Assembly: GCF_006152065.1 (NCBI RefSeq)
Contig: NZ_VDFW01000007.1
Location: 62,001 to 126,000 of the forward strand
Reading direction: 5' to 3'
DNA: 64,000 nt
DNA from: Amycolatopsis alkalitolerans
GTDB lineage: Bacteria; Actinomycetota; Actinomycetes; Mycobacteriales; Pseudonocardiaceae
Shown here piece by piece: positions 42,746 through 50,871 of this stretch. The position numbers and the translations under genes were made by a program. The notes under the pieces are model-generated. The model worked only from the letters and a program-made list of their open reading frames with translations. It was not told the DNA's origin and did not search any database. Within the stretch, counting starts at the first letter, position 1, and every line of letters starts with the position of its first letter.

Positions 42746-43576
42746 TCAGTCCATGACGCCGTGCCGGCGGCGGTACCACACGTTCAGCCGGGCCAGGGAT
42801 CGCACGTGCGCCGCGCGCAGTGAGGGCGGCACGAGCGCCCCGACGAGGCGGACCGCGCGGCAGAACCGGCGGAACCGCCGTTGCTGCGGGGGAGTCCACG
42901 GGATTCCCAGCCGGTCCCGGAATCTTGGGGGCAGGGTCGCGGCGATCAGGAAAAGCTGCAGCCGCGCCTGCCGTTCGCGCACCCACGGCCAGAGCGCGTC
43001 GGGCAGCCAGCGGACCGGTTTAGGCACGGTGCGGATCGTTTCCAGCAGCGTGCCGATCGTCGCGTTCGGACCGAAGCCGTTGACCATTTCCTCGTAGTAG
43101 CAACGGAAATCCCGCCAGTCGCGGGGCATGTGGTGATCCTTGACGCCCAGCATCGCGCCGACCTCGCGCATCTGCGCGTAGTACTCGTCGACCTCGTCCG
43201 GCCGCATCCCGCGCCCGAAGAACTCCTGCGTGTCCACGGCGAGTTGCACGAGCGTCGCGTGCACCCACGCGTAGGCGTGCGGATCGAGCGCGGAGTACCG
43301 GCGCCCGTCCTCGCGGACGCCCGTGAATGCGCGATGCACCTCCCGCAGGCGCCGCGCCTCGAACTCCGCGCCGCCCGGCCCGCCGTAGACGTAGATCGAC
43401 AGCGAGGCCGCCGTGCGCATCAGCCGGGTCCACGGATCGTCGGTGTAGTCCGAGTGATCCCGCACCCCGGCCGCCACCACCGGATGCGCCACCTGCAGCA
43501 CGAGCACCTGCCCGGCGAGCAGGATCGCCCGGAAGTCGCCGAAGTACCGCCAGGCGGGCGTGCCGGGGGCGATCAC
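42746..43576 (-). CDS. MpaB-like oxygenase (DUF2236)
   Basis: 276-aa protein of the DUF2236/MpaB-like family, related to latex-clearing protein, in which several members bind haem. Family blocks: VLQVAHPVVAAGVRDHSDYTDDPWTRLMRT near the N-terminus, HAYAWVHATLVQLAVDTQEFFG, and LGIPWTPPQQRRFRRF at the end. The conserved His residues in these blocks are candidate haem ligands. No signal peptide is visible. The GTG start overlaps the ArsR stop, so it is co-expressed with a metal-type regulator, an unusual link. Confidence 0.82.
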   Translation of the reverse strand: MIAPGTPAWRYFGDFRAILLAGQVLVLQVAHPVVAAGVRDHSDYTDDPWTRLMRTAASLSIYVYGGPGGAEFEARRLREVHRAFTGVREDGRRYSALDPHAYAWVHATLVQLAVDTQEFFGRGMRPDEVDEYYAQMREVGAMLGVKDHHMPRDWRDFRCYYEEMVNGFGPNATIGTLLETIRTVPKPVRWLPDALWPWVRERQARLQLFLIAATLPPRFRDRLGIPWTPPQQRRFRRFCRAVRLVGALVPPSLRAAHVRSLARLNVWYRRRHGVMD

Positions 43577-43920
43577 CCGGTCAGCTCCTCTCCTTCCCGG
43601 CCGTCGCGCGTGTGGTGCGGGATGCCGTGCACCGTGTGGCCGGCGAACTCCAGCGCCTGCGCGACCAGTTCGGTCAGGTGGTCGCTGGTGATGCGGTAGA
43701 GCATCCGGCGGCCTTCCCGCCGCGCGCGGACCAGCCCGGCGAACCGGAGCCGGCCCAGATGCTGCGAAACCGACGAGCGGGACGCGGCGACCTGGGCGGT
43801 CAGCGTGCTGACGTCCTGTTCCTCGGCGAGCAGCCGCAGCAGGTGCAGGCGGGTCGGGTCGGCCAGGTGTGCCAGCACCTCCGCCGCGACGTCCAGCTGT
43901 TCGTCGTCATGCGCGCGCAT
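43573..43920 (-). CDS. ArsR/SmtB-family metal-sensing repressor
   Basis: 115-aa ArsR regulator with a winged helix (LADPTRLHLLRLLAEEQDVSTLTAQVAASRSSVSQHLGRLR). The C-terminal His-rich end (HTVHGIPHHTRDGRE) resembles the alpha-5 metal site of NmtR/CzrA-like Zn/Ni/Co sensors. ATG 43920 is chosen because the longer frame would overlap the divergent CDF start. The gap to the CDF gene is only 37 bp, so one operator would control both. Confidence 0.88.
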   Translation of the reverse strand: MRAHDDEQLDVAAEVLAHLADPTRLHLLRLLAEEQDVSTLTAQVAASRSSVSQHLGRLRFAGLVRARREGRRMLYRITSDHLTELVAQALEFAGHTVHGIPHHTRDGREGEELTG

Positions 43921-43957
43921 GCTTGCATAATGCCGCTGAACAGGCCATTCTGGCAAC

Positions 43958-44902
43958 ATGCACGCTCACGGGCACGGTCACGGGCATTCGAGTGCCGAGC
44001 GGGTTGACGAGGTGCTGGAGACCAGCAAACGCGGCCTTCGTACCCTGGGGGGTTCTTTCGCGGTGCTGTTCGTGACCGCGGTCGCGCAGCTGGCGCTCGT
44101 GCTCGTCACCGGCTCGGTCGCGTTGCTGGGCGACACGATCCACAACTTCGCCGACGCGCTGACGGCGGTGCCCGTCGGGGTCGCGTTCCTGCTGGGGCGG
44201 CGGGCCGCGACGCGGCGCTACACCTACGGCATGGGGCGTGCGGAAGACCTCGCGGGCGTCGTGGTCGTGCTGATCATCCTCGCGTCCGCGGTGTTCGCCG
44301 GGTACGAGGCGGTACTGCGGCTCGTCCAGCCGCGCCCCGTCGAGCACCTCTGGGTGGTGGCGGTCGCGGGTGTTGTCGGCTTCGCCGGCAACGAGCTTGT
44401 CGCGCGGTGGCGGATCAGGGTCGGGCGGCGGATCGGCTCGGCCGCGCTCGTCGCGGACGGCGTGCACGCCCGCACGGACGGCTTCACGTCGCTGGCGGTG
44501 GTGTTCGGGGCGGGCGGGGTCGCGCTCGGCTTCCCGGCGGCCGACCCGGTCATCGGCCTGGTCATCACCGGCGCGATCCTGTTCGCGTTGCGAGACGCGG
44601 CGCGGGAGGTGTTCCGGCGGTTGATGGACGGGGTGGACCCGGCGTCGGTCGACCTGGCCGAGCACGCGGCCGCGCAGGTGCCCGGGGTGCTCGGCGCTGG
44701 TTCGGTGCGGATGCGGTGGATCGGGCACAGCCTGCGCGCGGAGCTTTCGGTTACCGTCGACGCCGGGCTGACCGTGCAGGAGGCCCACCGCCTCGCGCAC
44801 GAGGTGGAGCGCATGCTCGTGCACACCGTGCCCCGGCTGACGGCCGTGGTGGTGCACACCGAACCGGCCGTCGGGGCGCAGAGCGCCCACGAGATGGTCT
44901 GA
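43958..44902 (+). CDS. Cation diffusion facilitator (Zn2+-type)
   Basis: 314-aa CDF exporter with six helices and a His-rich N-terminus (HAHGHGHGH). Metal-site motifs are HxxxD in helix 2 (H62-NFA-D66) and helix 5 (H170-ART-D174), the pattern of the Zn/Co-transporting groups. The C-terminal cytosolic domain (after about 220) is ferredoxin-like and dimerises. Divergent from ArsR, which probably derepresses it at high metal. It ends exactly where the convergent YciO-like gene ends. Confidence 0.9.
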   Translation: MHAHGHGHGHSSAERVDEVLETSKRGLRTLGGSFAVLFVTAVAQLALVLVTGSVALLGDTIHNFADALTAVPVGVAFLLGRRAATRRYTYGMGRAEDLAGVVVVLIILASAVFAGYEAVLRLVQPRPVEHLWVVAVAGVVGFAGNELVARWRIRVGRRIGSAALVADGVHARTDGFTSLAVVFGAGGVALGFPAADPVIGLVITGAILFALRDAAREVFRRLMDGVDPASVDLAEHAAAQVPGVLGAGSVRMRWIGHSLRAELSVTVDAGLTVQEAHRLAHEVERMLVHTVPRLTAVVVHTEPAVGAQSAHEMV

Positions 44903-45523
44903 TCATTCGAAGCGGGAAGGATCACCCGCGCCGCGGCGCACGATCACCGGCTCGTCGTCGGAGAAGTCGACCACCGTGGTCGGTTCCGTGCCGCAGTCAC
45001 CGGAGTCGATGACGGCGTCGAGGACGTTGTCGAGCTCGTCCTTGATCTCCCAGCCCTGGGTCAGCGGCTCTTCGTGGTCGGGCAGCAGCAGGGTGCTCGA
45101 CAGCATCGGCTCGCCGAGCTCGGCCAGGAGGGCCTGGGCCACCACATGATCGGGGATGCGTACGCCGACGGTCTTCTTCTTGGGGTGCAGCAGGCGGCGC
45201 GGGACTTCCTTCGTGGCGGGCAGGATGAAGGTGTAGCTGCCCGGAGTGGACGCCTTGATCGCGCGGAACACCGCGTTGCCGATGTGCACGAACTGGCCCA
45301 GCTGCGCGAAGTCACGGCATACCAGGGTGAAATGGTGCCGGTCGTCGAGATGGCGGATCGCGCGGATGCGGTCGATCCCGTCCTTGTTCCCGAGCTGGCA
45401 GCCCAGCGCGAAGCACGAGTCGGTGGGGTAGGCGATCAGCCCGCCGTCCCGGATGATCCCCACCACCTGATCGATAGAGCGCCGCTGAGGGTTGTCCGGG
45501 TGCACATCGAAGTACTTCGCCAT
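44903..45523 (-). CDS. YciO/Sua5-family protein (threonylcarbamoyl-AMP synthase-like)
   Basis: 206-aa YrdC/YciO-fold protein. Blocks: IIRDGGLIAYPTDSCFALGCQL, IRHLDDRHHFTLVCRDFAQLGQ, STPGSYTFILPATKEVPRRL and TVGVRIPDHVVAQALLAELG. It fits the YciO group, whose role in t6A tRNA modification is less certain than that of Sua5/TsaC; the larger Sua5 C-terminal domain is absent. It lies 9 bp downstream of a GntR gene on the same strand. Confidence 0.88.
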   Translation of the reverse strand: MAKYFDVHPDNPQRRSIDQVVGIIRDGGLIAYPTDSCFALGCQLGNKDGIDRIRAIRHLDDRHHFTLVCRDFAQLGQFVHIGNAVFRAIKASTPGSYTFILPATKEVPRRLLHPKKKTVGVRIPDHVVAQALLAELGEPMLSSTLLLPDHEEPLTQGWEIKDELDNVLDAVIDSGDCGTEPTTVVDFSDDEPVIVRRGAGDPSRFE

Positions 45524-45532
45524 TGGCTCAGG

Positions 45533-45907
45533 TTAAGGTGATCCATAGGCTTTCCGCACCACGGACACGGCCGTTTCTTCATCGGCCCCGATCTCCTTGG
45601 CGGCGCTCACGAATTCGGCCGCGGCGGCGCGCAGCAGCGCGGCCGGATCGGACCGCTCGGCGGTCTCGGCGACGACGGTGCCACGGGCGCGCGCGGTGCG
45701 TACCCAGCCCGCGGCCTCCAGCTCGCGGTACGCCCGGGCGATCGTGCCCGAAGCCAGCCCGAGGTCGCCGGCGAGCTGGCGGATCGGCGGCAGGCGCGTG
45801 CCCGGGGCGAGCGCGCCGCGCGAGATCAGCCGGATGATCTGGTCCTGGACCTGCCGCCACGGGGCGAGCCCGCTGCTCGCGTCGACGACGACCCGGACCG
45901 TGCTCAT
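45533..45907 (-). CDS. GntR-family regulator, YtrA type
   Basis: 124-aa short GntR regulator: winged helix LPPIRQLAGDLGLASGTIARAYRELEAAGWV at about residues 38-70 and a small helical tail. The ATG overlaps the stop of the upstream membrane protein gene (4 bp), so the two are co-translated. A 22-bp inverted repeat before that membrane protein gene is the likely autoregulatory operator. Confidence 0.88.
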   Translation of the reverse strand: MSTVRVVVDASSGLAPWRQVQDQIIRLISRGALAPGTRLPPIRQLAGDLGLASGTIARAYRELEAAGWVRTARARGTVVAETAERSDPAALLRAAAAEFVSAAKEIGADEETAVSVVRKAYGSP

Positions 45908-46605
45908 ACGAGCGCGGAGGCGGAACGCCGGTCCGGGGCCGCCACCGCGATGCCCGCGGCCAGGCTCACCACGAGCAGCAGCATCGAGGGAAAGCTCGTC
46001 ACGTGCTCGCCGATCCCGGGCAGCACGATCGCGAGCCCCGCGGCCACCCGCGCGCTACGGGCCCGCAGGACGAGATCGACCGCGGCGTCCCCGGCTGCGG
46101 GGCGGCGCAAGGCGAGTACGAGGACCACCCCGACGACGACGGTGCAGCCGATCGTGACCCCGAGCTGTGGCCACTCCCGCTCGATAATGGTCCGGACCAT
46201 ACCGCCCGCGAGGGAGGCCGCGAGCAGGATCAGGGCCCAGGCGGGCACGAGATCGGTGAGGACGCGGCGGGACAGCATCGCCTCGCGGCGCGCGTGCACG
46301 GGCGGTCGCCAGGCCAGGAGTTCGCCGAGGAGGGCGCCGAGCAGCATGGTCCCCCCGATGGCCCAGATGCCGGATTCGTGGCCGAGGCCGGTCAGCGGGA
46401 TGACGAAGAACAGCCACGGGTACCAGAACCGGCGCCGCTTGAGGTAGCGCACGGACTCGTCGATGTCCATTTCGGACGGTGAGGTGACGCCCCAGCGCTG
46501 CAACAGCCGACGGCCGTGCTTCGGGCCGGGCCAGAGCACGATCAGGATCGCGAGGCCGTACAGTCCCATGATCGCGGCAACGCCGAGCGTGGTGTCCCAG
46601 GCCAT
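45904..46605 (-). CDS. Hypothetical multi-helix membrane protein
   Basis: 233-aa protein with about six predicted helices (LGVAAIMGLYGLAILIVLWP; YPWLFFVIPLTGLG; WAIGGTMLLGALLGELLAW; ALILLAASLAGGM; VTIGCTVVVGVVLVLAL; SMLLLVVSLAAGIAVAA). It is coupled to a YtrA-type GntR regulator, as such regulators often are to ABC-2-like permeases, but no ATPase is present and no family is recognised. The ATG at 46605 has a GGGAGGTG ribosome site. Confidence 0.7.
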   Translation of the reverse strand: MAWDTTLGVAAIMGLYGLAILIVLWPGPKHGRRLLQRWGVTSPSEMDIDESVRYLKRRRFWYPWLFFVIPLTGLGHESGIWAIGGTMLLGALLGELLAWRPPVHARREAMLSRRVLTDLVPAWALILLAASLAGGMVRTIIEREWPQLGVTIGCTVVVGVVLVLALRRPAAGDAAVDLVLRARSARVAAGLAIVLPGIGEHVTSFPSMLLLVVSLAAGIAVAAPDRRSASALV

Positions 46606-46618
46606 CGCGGCACCTCCC

Positions 46619-46640
46619 TTGTGTCAAGTGCATGATACAA
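46619..46640. promoter_or_regulatory. Inverted-repeat operator of the GntR operon
   Basis: TTGTGTCA (46619-46626) and TGATACAA (46633-46640) are reverse complements with one mismatch, spaced by 6 bp. The repeat lies 14 bp upstream of the membrane protein start; TATCAT on the minus strand inside it could be the -10 box. A likely binding site for the co-transcribed GntR protein. Confidence 0.55.
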
Positions 46641-46683
46641 GGCGGGGTGGCCCCGGTGCCATGATGAGCTCGCGACGTGTCGA

Positions 46684-46882
46684 GTGTCCGGTTTCACGCG
46701 GCGCGGAGGCTCGGCTCGCGGGGCGTGAATGCCGAACTCACGAGCGTTGGCCGCCCGACTCGCGGCCGGTGAAGGGTCGGACTCGCGCGCCGTGAAGGCC
46801 GAATTCGCGGGCGGTGAGAGCCGAACCCACCGGCCGCGGAAGCCGAACTCACCGGCCGCGGAAGCCGAACTCGCGGCGGGGG
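46684..46882. repeat. Nine-unit imperfect 22-bp tandem repeat array
   Basis: Units of 21-23 bp begin at 46684, 46706, 46727, 46749, 46771, 46794, 46816, 46839 and 46861. The core is GAAGCCGAACTC followed by a GC-rich tail such as ACCGGCCGCG. The last two units are nearly identical and the first are most diverged. It fills most of the 302-bp gap between divergently oriented transcription units; no gene is seen in it. Confidence 0.75.
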
Positions 46883-46907
46883 CGGGGGGCGAGGCGGGCG
46901 TGGGGGG

Positions 46908-49112
46908 TCAGAGGTTTTCCAGGGCTTGCTGGGCTAGTTCGTCGCCGCGGTCGGCGGCGCGCTGGTACCAGCTGCGGCCTTCCTCGAGGTTGCCGCGCTG
47001 CCAGTGCAGCGCGCCGAGGTTGACCTCCGCGGGCAGGTGCCCGGCCCGCAGCGCGCGGTAGTACCAGCTCTCCGCGTCGTCGAACTCGCCGCGTTCCTGC
47101 AGCGCCGCGCCGAGGTTGAGCATCGCCTCCGGCAGGCCGTGCTCGGCCGAGCGCCGGTACCACTGCTCGGCTTCCGCGGCCCGCCCGCGCTGTTCCAGCA
47201 GCACGGCGAGCCCGAACTCAGCGACCCGGCCGTTCTCACCTTCGGCCGCGCGCCGGAACCACGTCTCCGCCGCGTCGAGATCGCCCTGGTTCCACAGGTT
47301 CCGCGCCAGATCCAGCGCCGTCTCACCGTCGCCGATCTCCGCGGTCAGCCGCCGCAGGGCGTCGACATCCGGCCGGTGCGCTTCCCGCTCCCCGGTATCC
47401 GAGAGCAGCCCCATCAACCGCACCGCCGCCGGGTCCCCGGTCAGCGCGACGCGGCGCAGCAGGTCGGCGCCGCGTTTCCGGTCGCCGTGCAGCAACTCCA
47501 GCACGGCCTCCTTGCGCAGCCCGTTCGGATCCCCCGCCGAAGCCGCGCGCCGGTAGGCGTCGCGTGCCTCGCCGATCCGGCCGGTCTGCGCGAACAGGCC
47601 GCCGAGGTTCGTCATCCCGGTGGTATCCCCGGCATCGGCCGCCCGCTGGTACCACAGTTGCGCCACCGAGACGTCACCGCGGCGCTCGGCGATCGCGCCC
47701 AGACTGGACATCGCCCAGCTGTTGCCGGCGTCGGCCGCGCGCAGGAACCACTGCTCGGCGTTCGCCTCGTCGCCGCCGGCCTGCGCCGCCCAGCCCAGGT
47801 TGAACAGCGCGAACTGGTCGCCGGACTGGGCCAGCTGGGTCCACAGCCGGACCGCATCCGGAAGACGTCCGAACCGGACCGCGGCGCGCGCGACCCGGAA
47901 CCGCTGGCCGGCGGTCAGCAGATGCGTGCCCAGCAGCCCTTGCCACGCGGCGTCCGGCACGTCGGCGGTCGCGGCATCGACGAGGTAGTCGAACGCGACG
48001 TACCGGTCCTGCCCCGCGCGCACGAGGCACGGGCTCGCGCCGCGCACGGGCCGCACCGCCCAGTCCAGCGCGCTCGCCAGGTCCGTCTCGCCGAGCCGGC
48101 GGCGGAAGTCCTCCGACAGGTACCAGGTGTGCAGCGAGACCAGCCAGTCCAGCGGCACCGGGTCGAGATATCCGGCCCGCCGGAGATCGACGGCCGCGCT
48201 GACCAGCGCGGCGCCGGCTTCGTTCTCGCCCGAGCGCCACCGCTGCAGTGCCTCCGGCCCGGCGGCGATGTGCTCGGCCAGGCCCGCACCGGCGATCAGC
48301 GCCCCGGAGATCCGCGGATCCGTCCGCATCCGGTGGGCTCCCACGGTTTCGGTGCGGTCGAGCCGCCGCTCGAGCGTGATCGGGGTGATCCGGGTGAGCA
48401 GGCGGCGGGACCGCCCGTTCGCGCCGTCGGCGTCGATGCCGAGATCCTCGCGGGCGCGGGTGCGCAGCGTCGCCAGCACTACGCTGCCGGATCGCGGGCG
48501 CGGGCTCAGTGCCTTGAGGAGGACGTCGTCGAGGCTGTCGGTGGTGAGGTAGCGTTCGAGATCGTCCAGCCACACCACGGTTTTCGCCGGGCTTTCGCGC
48601 GCCAGTTCGCGCAGCCCCGCCTCGTCGCGCGGCACGGTCACCGACTCCCAGCCGAGCCGGAACGCGTTGCGCAGCACGGCATCATAGGCGGTGCGTGTCT
48701 TCCCGGCGGCCGCCTCGCCCTGCACGAGCACGAGCCCGCCGTGCGCGAGCGCGCGGTCGAGCGCGGAGTCGGCCGTGCGCGGGACATACGGCGGGATGGG
48801 CGCGCCGCCGGGCACGGTCCAGGCCGGGAGCACGCCCAGCCGGACGGGGTCCAGTTCGGTGATCCGCAGGACCTGGCTCGCCCGCGCGCCGCCGGGATCC
48901 GGCCGCGGCGCGGCATCGGGCTCGCCGCGCCGGGGTAGGAACGCGAGCAGCACGAGCAGCCCGGCCGCGGCCGCGGCCAGCACTTCGACCGGCCAGCCCA
49001 CCGCGCCCGGGAGCGTGCCCCGGCTGGTGAAGAGCCCGGCCACCACGGCGACCGCGGCCGCCACCGCCGCGCCGGCAAGGCGTACCGTCCTGCTTCCCGT
49101 CTCGAGCGACAT
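46908..49112 (-). CDS. Membrane-anchored P-loop NTPase with Sel1/TPR repeats
   Basis: 734 aa. Two N-terminal helices (about 11-28 and 42-60) anchor it. A P-loop domain follows with Walker A G132-EAAAGK-T139 and Walker B TVVWLDDLE (D183/D184). After a helical linker, residues about 410-734 are Sel1-like/TPR repeats with the recurring ALFNLGWAAQAGGDEANAEQ-type pattern (alternating W/YYRRAADAG and NLG motifs). The layout resembles STAND-type signalling ATPases with a protein-interaction array. Partners are unknown; genes on either side do not help. Confidence 0.78.
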   Translation of the reverse strand: MSLETGSRTVRLAGAAVAAAVAVVAGLFTSRGTLPGAVGWPVEVLAAAAAGLLVLLAFLPRRGEPDAAPRPDPGGARASQVLRITELDPVRLGVLPAWTVPGGAPIPPYVPRTADSALDRALAHGGLVLVQGEAAAGKTRTAYDAVLRNAFRLGWESVTVPRDEAGLRELARESPAKTVVWLDDLERYLTTDSLDDVLLKALSPRPRSGSVVLATLRTRAREDLGIDADGANGRSRRLLTRITPITLERRLDRTETVGAHRMRTDPRISGALIAGAGLAEHIAAGPEALQRWRSGENEAGAALVSAAVDLRRAGYLDPVPLDWLVSLHTWYLSEDFRRRLGETDLASALDWAVRPVRGASPCLVRAGQDRYVAFDYLVDAATADVPDAAWQGLLGTHLLTAGQRFRVARAAVRFGRLPDAVRLWTQLAQSGDQFALFNLGWAAQAGGDEANAEQWFLRAADAGNSWAMSSLGAIAERRGDVSVAQLWYQRAADAGDTTGMTNLGGLFAQTGRIGEARDAYRRAASAGDPNGLRKEAVLELLHGDRKRGADLLRRVALTGDPAAVRLMGLLSDTGEREAHRPDVDALRRLTAEIGDGETALDLARNLWNQGDLDAAETWFRRAAEGENGRVAEFGLAVLLEQRGRAAEAEQWYRRSAEHGLPEAMLNLGAALQERGEFDDAESWYYRALRAGHLPAEVNLGALHWQRGNLEEGRSWYQRAADRGDELAQQALENL

Positions 49113-49148
49113 CGCGGTAACTTTCCCATAGCCCGCGCCGGGAGACGC

Positions 49149-49712
49149 TCAATGGTCGACGGTGGTCACCGTCGCGTTGCCGACGGCTACCCGCGGTACC
49201 GGCTCCCGCAGCCGGGGATCGGCTGTCGTCATGGCGACCCGGACCGGCCCGCCATGGGCGACGAGGATCAGTTCCCGCCCTTGACCGGCGTACTCCTTGA
49301 GCGTCCCGTGGATACGCTCGTAGAGATCCGTGATGCTCTCGCCGTCGCCGGGGCGCCGCCACGGCTCGCGCCACAACCGTTCGATCTCGTCGTGCACGAC
49401 GCCTTCGCCGAGCGGGTCGGCCAAGCGCAGCCCTTCGAGGCAACCGAGATCCTGCTCGCGCAGGCGTGGATCCTCGCGCACGGGCAGGCCGAGCGCCGCG
49501 GCGATGACGTCCGCGGTCTGCCGGGCGCGGGGGAGATCGCTGGAAAAGATCGCCTCGGCGCGCGGATTCCGCTGCGCGAGCAGCGCGGCGGCGCCCGCGG
49601 CCTGGTCGAGCCCGCGCGGGGTGAGTGCACCGGCTTCGGGCGACTGGCCCTGCACACGGCCGGCCAGGTTCCATTCGCTCTCGCCGTGGCGCACCAGATG
49701 CAGTGTGGCCAT
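49149..49712 (-). CDS. Histidine phosphatase family protein
   Basis: 187-aa histidine phosphatase (phosphoglycerate-mutase-like). The catalytic RHG motif is LVRHGESEWN (H8) and the second His is in LILVAHGGPVRVA; R and E residues (SSDLPRARQTADV) complete the pocket. Its ATG shares one base with the stop of the VOC gene, so it is the last gene of the five-gene unit starting at 53509. In that context it could dephosphorylate the ComA-type product, taking the place of the unrelated ComB phosphatase (inference). Confidence 0.86.
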   Translation of the reverse strand: MATLHLVRHGESEWNLAGRVQGQSPEAGALTPRGLDQAAGAAALLAQRNPRAEAIFSSDLPRARQTADVIAAALGLPVREDPRLREQDLGCLEGLRLADPLGEGVVHDEIERLWREPWRRPGDGESITDLYERIHGTLKEYAGQGRELILVAHGGPVRVAMTTADPRLREPVPRVAVGNATVTTVDH

Positions 49713-50110
49713 CAGTACTGCAACCGCGGGTCGTCGTAGTTCTTGAACTCGATCACGTTGTTCGAGGGGTCCGCGAGCGCGAGCGTGCGGTGCTGCTCGG
49801 CCGTTCCCTCGAACCGCACCGAGGGACCCGTGAGCACGCGCAGCTTGCGGGTCTCGACCAGCCGTGCGAGCCGGTCGAAGTCCTCGGGACGAGCGAAGCT
49901 GACGCCGAAATGCCGCGGGTACATCACCGCTTCCTCCGGGACCTCGTCGGAGAGGTGGCAGACCAGTTGGTCACCGAAGAAGTCGAAGGTGACGCGGTCG
50001 GCGTAGCGGCGGGCCATCTTCACGCCGAGGCCGAAGACGTAGAACTCGACCGCCTCGTCGAGGTCCCGCGCCGGGATCGCGACGTGGCAGGCGTCGTGCG
50101 TATCGCGCAT
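49712..50110 (-). CDS. VOC-family (glyoxalase/dioxygenase-fold) protein
   Basis: 132-aa single VOC module pair: CHVAIPARDLDEAVEFYVFGLG at the start and ALADPSNNVIEFKNY at the end, with metal-ligand candidates H9 and the E of VIEFK plus H in QLVCHL. These folds act as dioxygenases, isomerases or lyases. ATG 50110 follows AAAGGAGAT 6 bp upstream. It lies between the ComA-like and phosphatase genes and may modify the sulfonated intermediate (inference). Confidence 0.83.
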   Translation of the reverse strand: MRDTHDACHVAIPARDLDEAVEFYVFGLGVKMARRYADRVTFDFFGDQLVCHLSDEVPEEAVMYPRHFGVSFARPEDFDRLARLVETRKLRVLTGPSVRFEGTAEQHRTLALADPSNNVIEFKNYDDPRLQY

Positions 50111-50133
50111 CGAATCTCCTTTGTGGACAGATA

Positions 50134-50871
50134 TCAGACGAGGGAAACCGTGCGGGGCAGCGTCATCTGGAGCAGCGTGTCCCCCCGGACGCCGCGGCGC
50201 AGCGTCTCGACCCCGACCAGGTCGGCGGCGGCGATGTTGCCGAGGTTGACCTCGGGCCCGAGCGCGCGGATCAGCTCGACCTGCAGGTCCTTGGTCGGCG
50301 CCTCGAACAGCAGGCGCTTGGTGTCGGCGTGGGCGAGCACGGCCTCGAGCACGTCGTCGCGCAGATGCCCGTCCGGGCGAGCCATCCCGCTGCGGCCGCT
50401 TTCCCGGGTCTCGGTGATCACCAGTTCCGCGCCGGCGTCGAGATCCTCGTGGATCGCGCCTGCCCAGTCGGCGGGCGAGAGCCGCGCCGAACGTTCGGCG
50501 TCCTTGTAGCCGACCTCGGCGAGCACCGGCCGGTACCGCGACATCCGCCGCACGTAGCCGGCCTTGCCCTCCTGGTCCAGCGGGATCGTGCCGTTGGAGA
50601 CCTCGATATGGGTCGCGCCGGTGCGCTCCACCAGGTCGAGGTAGTCGCCGAGCCGGTCCTGCACGACGTACCACTCGAACAGCGTGCCGCCGAAGTAGTA
50701 GCCGATCCCGGCTTCGCGCAGCGCGGCGATCTTGTGGTCGAGGTCGCGGGTCACCAGTGCCGTGCCCCAGCCGAACTTGACCAGGTCGACGTATTCGCCA
50801 TGGCTGGCGATCACGTCGGCGAACAGGGCGGTCGGCAGGCCGGGGTCGATCATCATGGTGATGCGGCTCAT
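50134..50871 (-). CDS. Phosphosulfolactate synthase (ComA) homologue
   Basis: 245-aa TIM-barrel protein of the ComA family, which adds sulfite to phosphoenolpyruvate to give (2R)-phosphosulfolactate, the first step to coenzyme M and to sulfolactate in Bacillus spores. Family blocks: MMIDPGLP, EYVDLVKFGWGTALV, YYFGGTLFEWYVVQDRLGDYL, GATHIEVSNGTIPL, VLAEVGYKD and VITETRESG. It overlaps the acyltransferase gene by 4 bp. No coenzyme M genes (comB, comC, comDE) are nearby, so the product must go elsewhere. Plant and bacterial relatives of unknown function exist (for example HSA32), so activity needs testing. Confidence 0.85.
   Translation of the reverse strand: MSRITMMIDPGLPTALFADVIASHGEYVDLVKFGWGTALVTRDLDHKIAALREAGIGYYFGGTLFEWYVVQDRLGDYLDLVERTGATHIEVSNGTIPLDQEGKAGYVRRMSRYRPVLAEVGYKDAERSARLSPADWAGAIHEDLDAGAELVITETRESGRSGMARPDGHLRDDVLEAVLAHADTKRLLFEAPTKDLQVELIRALGPEVNLGNIAAADLVGVETLRRGVRGDTLLQMTLPRTVSLV

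Noticed and set aside
46187..46200. ATGGTCCGGACCAT, perfect dre-like palindrome
   Set aside because: Lies inside the membrane protein gene at 45904-46605 with no promoter nearby and central mismatches to the dre core.
46684..46882. CRISPR array
   Set aside because: Units are 21-23 bp with no unique spacers and no cas genes nearby; it is a plain tandem repeat.
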